64,000 nt of DNA from Onthophagus taurus (Eukaryota; Arthropoda; Insecta; Coleoptera; Scarabaeidae), in the NCBI RefSeq assembly GCF_036711975.1, contig NC_091971.1, positions 14,391,501 through 14,455,500 on the forward strand, given 5' to 3'. This document shows positions 54,701 through 64,000 of the stretch, piece after piece (within the stretch, counting starts at the first letter, position 1; each line of letters starts with the position of its first letter). Under the pieces are notes generated by a model that worked only from the letters and a program-made list of their open reading frames with translations, searched no databases and was not told where the DNA came from. The translations under genes were made by a program, and so were the position numbers.

Positions 54701-57700
54701 TTGCGATTTCAGTTAATGAACGACCATTATTATGATTGTGAATTATGATATTTCGCACTGCATAAGGTATTCCTTTCCGTTTAGCTTCCATTGTATTACT
54801 AATTACACTAATTTATGTTAGTATACTGCTATAGCAACAACGTTGGTACGAAATAAAATGAAACTACATCAACTATGATGTTTACAAATAAAAAGTAATG
54901 TCGTGTTATAGCTGTATGTAGACTTTTTTGAGTTACAAATATGGTTATGTTTTGTGTTTTTCAATATAAATAATAAGTTATACATTTTTATGTAAAATAT
55001 TCTAATAACATACACTTCTAATATCATTCGTTTAAAAATTTCAGGAGCTGAGATTATGATTTTCTAGGGTGTATGTAGACTTTATTGTACCACTGTACAA
55101 TGGTACTCATTAATTCGAAAAAGAAATTGAAACATGTACCACGGACGATCCCAAAATAATTTTGGCAATGCAATAAAAAAAGCTGTGGCAGTCAACCTGT
55201 TAAGCTATTTGCTCAATTTTGTTATTTGTTCCAACATATGTCACCAATAGACTGTGAAAGACATTATAAGCACTGATATTGTGCTATCAATGTCGTCAGA
55301 TTTGGCAGGATCACTATAGTCTGTTTTTAAACTAGGAGGAGTGAATCCGAAAGTCAGATTTACACTAGGAAATATCACCAGAAAATATCACTAGATATTT
55401 TTAGCGGTAAATTTAAAGTAACCATTCATTTAAAACAACCATCATTGTTATTTGTTTAATAAATTCAAAATCGTTGTCAACAAGAAATAAAAATTGCCTG
55501 TGTATAAACTTTAAAATGCTCCTCTCTGGTTCAGGCAGATATTTGCATTTTCATAGATGGATCAAAATCGTCAGAAGGGACCGGAGCAAGAGTATACTGC
55601 CAGACACTTCGAATTAAGCAAGCTTACAGTCTAGGTATGTACTGTACTGTATTCCAAGAGGGAGTATTTGCTATTGACGTGGGTGCTAAAATCCATCTTG
55701 AAAGAGGGGTGACAGTCAAGCCGCTCTCTAGGCACTGCAGACCGTGAAAACGGTGTCGGTTCTGGTTAATGACTGTAAGAAAACTTTAAACACACTGAGT
55801 TGGGATAACAGAATTTCTCTGATCTGGGTCCCAGGTCAATGGGGTTGATGGCAATGAAGCGGCAGATGAGCTAGCACATGAAGCGTTTGTGGGGCCAGAG
55901 CCAGCATAGAATTGGACTGTGGGCTGAAGAGAGTCGTACATCGCCTACTGTGGACCAGTTGGTTATGACAGCGCCACTGTCAAATTCGGGAATATTTTAG
56001 GACTAGCTCGTAGCAGCATTAAAGTTCTAATGGGTGTCTTTACTGGACACTGCCGATTAAAGACACACCACAACTTATTGAGCCTTAATGTTCGTTAAGA
56101 ACATTGGACGTACAGAGACATTTGATAAGGTTATCTATCGGGGTATAATAGACCCTTAGGTTCATGGTGCAAGGTTGGTTGCTTCGCCTACCTAATATGT
56201 ACTTTATGTAAATGTACATGGGATCCCTATAGGAGGCCTATAAAAGCCGAAAAGACAAACATGGCGTAGATTCTGCATAGGTATAGACGCGCATGCATAA
56301 GGTCTTGGCAAAATATCACAACACTTATCTAGGCATTCAAAGAAAATGGGCTGAAGATGCTTCAAAAGTCTTTTCCATCCGTTCATCTGGCAGGATTTGC
56401 AGCTTATCTGGGAAAATTTTTACATCCAGTAGAGTTAGGTAGGCTATTTCTAATTTTAAGCCATTAAAATCACCTGGAGGAGATGAAATTCTGCCTATCT
56501 CTCTGCAAATAGGCAAAGAAGATCTACTTCCAGTGTTTATATCCATAAACATAACTAACTAAAGCGTTAGTTATACATTTAGATTATGGAGTAAAGGTAA
56601 AGGAAAGTAAAGGTAGTCTTTATGCCCAAAGGTGGAAAGCGTTTTAAGGTTGATCGCAAGACATACAGGCCAATTAGTTTAACTTCCTTTCTCCTCAAAG
56701 GGATGGAAAAGGTCAACTCCATCCAAACATGCTTATCAGAAAACAAAAGCATCAATTATTGCCCTCCATGCTTTGACGAGAAATTTAGAGGAGACAATTG
56801 CAGTCAAAGAGATAGCCCTGTATATATTCATAGACAGAAAAGGATAACACTTCCTATGAATTTATAGAGAAAGCTCTAAATGTGAGACATGCTGAGAAGT
56901 CAGCAGATCACAGCCAGTTTAGGTTGCAAGACAACATGGACACCTATTCATAGAAAATGGGCTGAAGATGCTTCAAAAGTCTTTCCTAATGCAGACGCAG
57001 ATCCTGCAGTAATGGATATCATCGAGTTAGGTAGGCTATTTCTAATTTTAAGCCATTAAAATCACCTGGAGGAGATGAAATTCTGCCTATCTCTCCGCAA
57101 ATAGGCAAAGAAGATCTACTTCCAGTGTTTATATCCATAAACATAACTAACTAAAGCGTTAGTTATACATTTAGATTATGGAGTAAAGGTAAAGGAAAGT
57201 AAAGGTAGTCGTTATGCCCAAAGGTGGAAAGCGTTTTAAGGCTGATCGCAAGACATACAGGCCAATTAGTTTAACTTCCTTTCTCCTCAAAGACAATTGC
57301 AGTCAAAGAGATAGCTCTATATATATACATAGACAGAAAAGGGTAACACTTCCTATGAATTTATAGAGAAAGCTCTAAATGTGAGACATGCTGAGAAGTC
57401 AGCAGATCACAGCCAGTTTAGGTGGAGAATGCCCCAAAGCCTCTCCTATGGTGCCTAGTAGTTGACATAATGTTGAACATTCTAACAGAGAATGGATTCA
57501 AAGATATGGAGATGATCACAATTTGAAATAAATATGATACAATAACCCAATTAGTGCAGAAAACCTTAAAACAGAACGACATTACATAACACAAATAGAA
57601 TAAATTAAGCATTTTAATCATTCCCAAGATGTATCAGTCTTCTTAGATTTTACCATCCTATTTTATCATTGCGAATTTTTATTCATTACATATCAGCATA

Positions 57701-58698
57701 ATTAGTAATTTTAATTATACTTTATCTAAAGTGTTTGTTCAAGTTGATTATGTAACAAGGCATAAAGATAATTACAAATCTGGAAATGGGATTCTATCTG
57801 ATGGTGGTGCATTTGGATCAGATTTTGTCTTCTTTGAATACAAAGGATCCTTTTTAGCCTTTTTCTTCTTTGGTTTATCAGACCCATCTTGTTCATTAGC
57901 TTCTTCTTCATCTTCAGCTGGTGGGACTGAAGTTAAAGTAGCCAAATCTGGCGCTTTTGGGATTCCATAAAGCACTTTTGTTTTGTTATCTAAATAAATT
58001 AAAAATTAAAAATAATGTAATTAACAAAAAAAATTATTACCTTGTCTAGTTGCTTCCCCAATTAAAGCTCCTGATGTAGCATCAATTTGAGTTTTATTCC
58101 TAGCGACTCCTTCGTACATATCAAAATATAAATGTTCGTGAATAATATTTAAAGTAATCGAAGCTTTTTTCTCGTTTAAATGCCTTTTTAATAAGGATAA
58201 AGTATCTCTTGACATCCGAATTATAAATTGATTTGATTTAAAAGTATCAGCAAGTTCATTTCCGTTCATGTGATCCCTTTTTATAATTAACGCAAGTTTT
58301 TTTAAATCATCTTGATAGTATAAATCTTGTTCTGGCCCAAATTTTCGCATTAAATCAATAGCTTTCTCTGTATGACCATTATACACCAGTTCTAGATACA
58401 TGTGCACCAAAACGGGGTATAAAATCATCCCTAATTCATGCTTATAAATATCGAGGGTGTTATCAACAAAACGTCTTAATTCAACGTAACTATCCTCATA
58501 AGCTTCTGGGTCCCCATCACTTTTATAACCGGTTAAAACACTGTTCACATCCGATTCTTGTTGCAAAGAAGACGAGTCAAGATCCACTTCAATGTTCGCT
58601 TCTTTCTTGAGGGATTCTTCAGTTGATTTCAAGTTGTATTTTTTTAATATTTGAAGCACCGCAATAAGCTGATTCTTATCGGGGGCGTCTGATTGCAT
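51799..58698 (-). CDS. Taf5: TAF5, WD40 subunit of transcription factor TFIID
   Basis: Four exons join in phase: 58698-58041, 57989-57776, 52959-52840 and 52789-51799, giving 660 residues. Residues ~8-40 form a LisH motif (IAVLQILKKYNLKSTEESLK). Residues ~60-200 are the TAF5 N-terminal domain (YVELRRFVDNTLDIYKHELG, then VLVHMYLELVYNG). A lysine-rich linker follows (KPKKKKAKKDPLYSKKTKSD). SLPSICSYTLLNA-type text then leads into the WD40 propeller, with five clear repeats (MFGHSGAVYSLAFSPD, YKGHMYPVWNVRFSP, FAGHFSDVDVVQFHP, MTGHKSPIYALAF, LGAHEKTIHSLIFS) and a last weaker one. The subunit scaffolds TFIID in the nucleus for RNA polymerase II initiation. The protein is slightly shorter than fly and human forms. 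Intron 2 (4.8 kb) is full of LINE and Tc1 relics. A minus-strand AATAAA lies near 51755. Confidence 0.95.
53150..53465 (+). mobile_element. LINE fragment: reverse-transcriptase thumb
   Basis: The plus strand reads VTIKGEEIPFSKEVKYLGVI then LDKTLSWKGDL, one stop, and HKARLSLWTCRSLCGKNWGL ending TPERLYWLYVT. This is the segment that follows the catalytic palm in jockey-type elements. It lies in TAF5 intron 2 and may belong to the same family as 55540-57420. Confidence 0.8.
53778..55087 (-). mobile_element. Tc1-like element with ~200-bp terminal inverted repeats, dead transposase
   Basis: The ends CAATAAAGTCTACATACACC and GGTGTATGTAGACTTTATTG are inverted repeats flanked by TA, and similarity extends about 200 bases inward. 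The transposase starts on the minus strand at about 54792 (MEAKRKGIPYAVRNIIIHNH, then RSLTEIAKIV). It ends at 54029 with LREWQSISPEITANLVDFMP and RRLAAVLAAKGGPTKY, a typical Tc1 C-terminus. Frameshifts and stops lie in the middle. Confidence 0.9.
55540..56340 (+). mobile_element. LINE fragment: RNase H domain and tail, plus-strand copy
   Basis: The plus strand reads CIFIDGSK-like text, then SLGMYCTVFQ, then LNTLSWDNRISLIWVPGQW and GNEAADELAHEAFVGPEPA. This is the RNase H signature (D, E, and H/Q...G-NEAAD), here with several frameshifts. It is the mirror copy of 47705-48433, so two opposed copies bracket the 3' part of TAF5. Confidence 0.85.
56342..57420 (+). mobile_element. LINE reverse-transcriptase fragments in a ~610-bp tandem duplication
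   Basis: GAAAATGGGCTGAAGATGCT starts at 56342 and again at about 56954, and both are followed by the same text: KPLKSPGGDEILPISLQIGK, then a frame shift, then FMPKGGKRFKVDRKTYRPIS and LTSFLLKGMEK. The second copy has an internal deletion of part of the RT. These are finger and palm parts of a jockey-type element, not functional. They lie in TAF5 intron 2. Confidence 0.85.
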
Positions 58699-58699
58699 T

Positions 58700-59725
58700 T
58701 TATTTGGTTTATGTATTACTACTTATTCAAAAAGATTTATTTTACTGGAATAAAATGTAAATAAACCCAGTTTGTTTATTATTTTTTTTAAGGTTATGTT
58801 CATAGATAATGTATAGATGTGACATTAGCGTTGAATTTTTGTCGCTCAGCACTAGCGCCACCAAATGCTTGATTCCATACTAATATCAAATACCGCCAAT
58901 TTCAACTGTGACATATTTTTTATTCTAAAAAAACTTTTCAGATAATTTTTTGATTTTGGGGCAATTAAGAAGTGTATGTTGTATACTTAAAAATTTTATT
59001 TAAATATTGAATGTTGTAAAACAAAAGTACAGTTTTGAACAGTAAAAAACTTAAAACTTAGACAATAAATCAATCTTAGATAATAAAGAAAAAGTTTTCT
59101 AGTTATAAAGTTTTAAACAGAAATAATAATAAATAAAATAATTGAAATTTACAATTACAATAGTTGGAAATGTTAACAATATCAGAAAAATTCACATTAA
59201 TTCAGATATGTGCACTGTAATTTGGAATAGACACTTTATGTTCTATTTTGCATTATAATTTATGTTGAATAAAGACGTTTATTATTAGTATTAACAGTAT
59301 TCAATACTGTTATTTTAGTTTTTTGTTATTTTTCCTAATTCGTTTCCAATTTGAAACCTTTATCACATTCTGACTATCGGTTCATCCTAAAACGTTCATA
59401 AAATAAAAATTTAATGTATAAGTACAATTGTTACAACAGTCATATTAAAATTTTAACATTGATTTGATGTTACACAAAGGTTAATTGCTGTATATATAAA
59501 GATCCAACAAAATTGCTTACAATATGTTACTATGGTATTTTATCTAACACAGAAATTAAATAAATAAAAAGTTATAAGTATAATAAGTATTATAATTATG
59601 GTATATTATTATATTATAACATTTATTTAATTATATATAATATATAACATGCATGTATAAGCCTGTAGGTACAGACCTATGTATAATGTTTATAATATAT
59701 AAAATATATATATAAACTCATAATC
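58700..59725. other. 5' flank of TAF5 and AT-rich stretch
   Basis: The TAF5 promoter should lie within the first few hundred bases. No core motif was fixed. Beyond 58950 the sequence is extremely AT-rich, with TATATAAT-type runs near 59600-59720, and holds no supported gene. Confidence 0.4.
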
Positions 59726-59729
59726 TCTT

Positions 59730-60010
59730 GTCATACCATCGGCAAAACTAGAACATACTATTATTCCTTATTACTATTCCATCCAACATGTTTTTCTTAG
59801 AGAAATGCTTTCCACCATGAACATTTCTGTAAATTCTCATGTCTTCATATTGCCATAATTCTTCCCATCCACTTAGTTAAAATATTTGTGGATAGTTTTG
59901 GGTTTGGAAATCGGTAAAAAGTTCCACACCGTTCTCTGCATTCATCCGTAGCGTAATTCCTTCCACTAATTTTCTATTAAAAAAGATGTACCTACAGATT
60001 TGTCATTTTT
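59730..60010 (-). pseudogene. Eroded THAP-like domain (possible)
   Basis: The minus strand reads ATDECRERCGTFYRFPNPKL and TNILTKWMGRI, then in the next frame QYEDMRIYRNVHGGKHFSKK and NMLDGIVIRNNSMF. The spacing resembles a THAP domain (cysteines, FPNP, W, then CxKHF and DG). One frameshift, a missing first cysteine and a G in place of the third cysteine suggest a dead copy. Assignment is tentative. Confidence 0.35.
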
Positions 60011-60199
60011 AAGTTACATTTATAAAAAAAGAAAACTCTTAAATTAAATGTACTTACCATAAGTAAAACTTCGGAAAATAACATCCTTAATAAAATACAT
60101 AGTAACAAATTACTTAAAAAACACCGAAAACTTACAAAATTCTTAAACATCAACTTACACCAACAAACTGTCATTGTCAACAAAACAAAGCTTTCCTAA

Positions 60200-62330
60200 G
60201 TCGCCCCTGAAGTTGGTAACGATATAATGAACACTAGCGCCATCAATGCGTCGGTTCTATACTAACAATAACATTCGTGACTATGTTCACAATGGTTAAC
60301 CTAGCTCCTATTAAGTGCCAGGGGTATGGTTATGTTGGTTATGTTCTAATTAGCGCCATCTTTCGATGTATGATTAATGAATAATAAATTTTTGTATTTT
60401 AATTATAAATTGGTTAGCTAAATTAGAAATTGAAGAAATGATTGAAATAATTTCGGCAATATTCAAAGTTTAATTTTAAAATAAAAAGAAAAATTATTAA
60501 AAAAAAGACATTAATTTTTTGATGAAAATCGAATCAATCAATAGATGTCGCTGTTACTATAAATTTATTAAAAAATATTTTAATTAATTCGTAATTATGC
60601 TATTTTATTAATTTAAAGAATGTTGTTAATGTAACTTAGATGTTTAAACTTAATTATTATAATATTTTAAGTTTAAATTTTTAATTTTTATGTAATAACC
60701 GTTATTTTCTTATGGATTGGCCGAAATTGTACAGATTTTGTAATTAGCGCCATCTTTCGACGTATGATTAATGAATAATACATTTTTATATTTTAATTAC
60801 AAATTAGTAAGAAAATTAAGAATTATTCACTAATTTAAATGATTGAAATAATTTCGGCAATATTCAAAGTTTAATTCTAAAATAAAAAGAAAAATCATTA
60901 AAAAAGACATTAATTTTTTGATGAAAATCGAATCAATCAATAGATGTCGCTGTTACTATAAATTTATTAAAAAACAAGGACAGTAGAATCTAACAGGACT
61001 GCTACATCCATTGTTGTGACAACCTGCCCGCAAACTACGTCATACCATTTTCCACGCCCAGCTGTTGTTATGGTCCATGTTTGGTGTGAATTATTAGAGG
61101 TTATATCCTAGACGTATTCATTATATTTTTGAAGTTTTATGTTTTTAGACGTATTAATGTCTATCATATAACCTCTAAAAACACAGACAGTTACCAGGCG
61201 TGGCAAATAGTGTGACGTAGAGTGCGGGCAACCAACCCCTAGTGGACTACAAAAATACAATGGATGTAGCAGTCCTGTTAGATTCTACTGTCCTTGATTA
61301 AAAAATATATTAATTAATTTGTAATTATGTTGTTTTATTAAATTAATGAATGTTGTTAATGTAACTTACATGTTTAAACTTAATTATTGTGATATTTAAA
61401 GTTTAATTTTTAAATTTTTATGTAATAACCGTAATTTTCTTATGGATTGGCCGAAATTCAACAGACATCGTTGGTGTGAAGGCTTAAGATTTTGTAATTA
61501 GCGCCATCTTTTGATGTATGATTAATGAATAATAAATTTTTATATTTTTTTACAAATTAGTGAAATAAATTAGAAATTATTTACTAATTTAAATGATTGA
61601 AATAATTTCAGCAATATTCAAAGTTCAATTTTAAAATAAAAAGAAAAATTATTAAAAAAGTCATTAATTTTTTGATGAAAATCAAATCAATCAATAGATG
61701 TCGCTGTTACTATAAATTTATTAAAAAATATTTTAATTAATTGGTAATTGTGCTATTTTATTAAATTAAAGAATGTTGTTGATGTAACTTAGATGTTTAA
61801 ACTTAATTATTGTGATATTTAAAGTTTAATTTTTCAGTTTTTATGTGGATTGGTCAAAATTCAACAGACGTCGTTGGTGTGAAGGCTTGAGATTTTGTAA
61901 TTAGCGCCATCTTTCGATGTATGATTAATGAATAATAAATTTTTATATTTTAATTATAAATTAGAAATTATTCACTAATTTAAATGAGTGAAATAATTTC
62001 AGCAATATTGAAAGTTCAATTTTAAAATAAAAAGAAAAATTATTAAAAAAAAAAGTCATTAATTTTTTTATGAAAATCAAATCGATCAATAGATGTCGTT
62101 GTTAATAAAAATTTATTAAAAAATATTTTAATTAATTCGTAATAATGCTATTTTATTAAATTAAAGAATGTTGTTAATGTAACTTAGATGTTTAAAGTTA
62201 ATTATTGTAATATTTAAAGTTTAATTTTTTCGTTTTTATGTAATAACCGTTATTTTCTTATGGATCGGTCGAAATTCAACAGATGTCGTTGTTGTGAATG
62301 CTTAAGATTTACTCGACTCGCCACCGGTTT
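60200..62330 (+). repeat. ~400-bp tandem repeat, four-plus copies, upstream of the HP1-like gene
   Basis: TAGCGCCATCTTTCGATGTA (one copy TTTTGATG, one CGACG) occurs at about 60351, 60747, 61500 and 61903. Spacing is about 397-403 bases once the 322-bp insert at 60975 is removed. Each unit also has AATAGATGTCGCTGTTACTA and ATGGATTGGCCGAAATT blocks. A partial fifth copy ends near 62290, just before the HP1-like promoter. Confidence 0.9.
60975..61296. mobile_element. Palindromic MITE inserted in the ~400-bp repeat
   Basis: CAAGGACAGTAGAATCTAAC at the left is mirrored by GTTAGATTCTACTGTCCTTG at the right. Pairing continues inward through GACTGCTACATCCATTG and again around GAGGTTATAT/ATATAACCTC near the centre. 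It interrupts one repeat unit at AAAAA, and the unit resumes after it, which dates the insertion after the array formed. Confidence 0.9.
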
Positions 62331-62367
62331 ATTGACGCTTGGACGCTAATAACTCGTTTTGTTTGAG
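62300..62367 (+). promoter_or_regulatory. Candidate 5' non-coding exon and promoter of the HP1-like gene
   Basis: A donor (GAG|GTAATT) at 62367/62368 and an acceptor (TTCTAAAG|GC) at 62501/62502 define a 5' UTR intron ahead of the ATG at 62526. The exon follows directly on the last ~400-bp repeat unit. No TATA box is seen. Confidence 0.5.
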
Positions 62368-62516
62368 GTAATTTTTATTTCCTTTTTTATAATTCTGCAG
62401 GAAAACCTCGCGGGTTAAACATAAATTGGCATCCGCCTTTATTTTGAATTAGATTTTTACGAATTTAACCTAACATTATTACGTCTATATTTTTTCTAAA
62501 GGCATCGTCACCATAA

Positions 62517-64000
<1,484 letters not shown>

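Overview
The window looks like nuclear DNA of a holometabolous insect, most likely a beetle. It is AT-rich, its genes have short GT-AG introns, and it is packed with transposon relics and satellite arrays. It also carries a gustatory receptor of the CO2-receptor type, a clade kept in beetles, flies and moths. The beetle call is an inference; no species can be read from the sequence.

Six host genes and one THAP-domain gene of uncertain host or transposon status can be built from exons with matching splice phases. (1) On the minus strand, 14847 to below 3341: a secreted protein with signal peptide, SUEL-type lectin, CUB and sushi domains; its 3' end was not found. (2) Minus, 21240-19870: a gustatory receptor of the Gr21a/Gr63a type, four exons, last exon not found. 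(3) Plus, 26554-27526: a small two-exon THAP-domain protein that appears to sit inside a transposon-like unit. (4) Plus, 32167-47269: a 1191-residue zinc-finger protein of the Row/POGZ family in eight exons. It contains a degenerate Merlin/ISXO2-type transposase domain. (5) Minus, 58698-51799: TAF5, the WD40 subunit of TFIID, four exons. (6) Plus, 62526 to beyond 64000: an HP1-like chromodomain protein. (7) Minus, 63182-62883: an acylphosphatase lying inside an intron of the HP1-like gene.

Between and inside these genes the DNA is mostly repeats. Three arrays of a ~361-bp dimeric satellite (4350-5920, 11855-12850, 16180-18298) share unique flanks, as if the satellite were internal cargo of a mobile element. 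Row intron 4 (32729-40977) holds a mariner-like element and a three-level nest: a hAT-like element with a perfect 8-bp duplication, a fold-back mariner-like element inside it, and a GC-rich LINE with a 14-bp duplication inside that. Row intron 6 (43554-46612) is almost wholly a ~510-bp tandem repeat. TAF5 intron 2 holds LINE and Tc1 relics. A ~400-bp tandem repeat lies upstream of the HP1-like gene. A short fold-back at 29788-29990 contains a hammerhead-ribozyme-like core.

Functionally, three neighbours (Row/POGZ-like, TAF5, HP1-like) act in chromatin and transcription. In Drosophila, Row is known to work with an HP1 protein (HP1c). Whether their closeness here means anything cannot be told from this window. 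Exon limits were set by eye from splice consensus and phase and may be off by a base or two.
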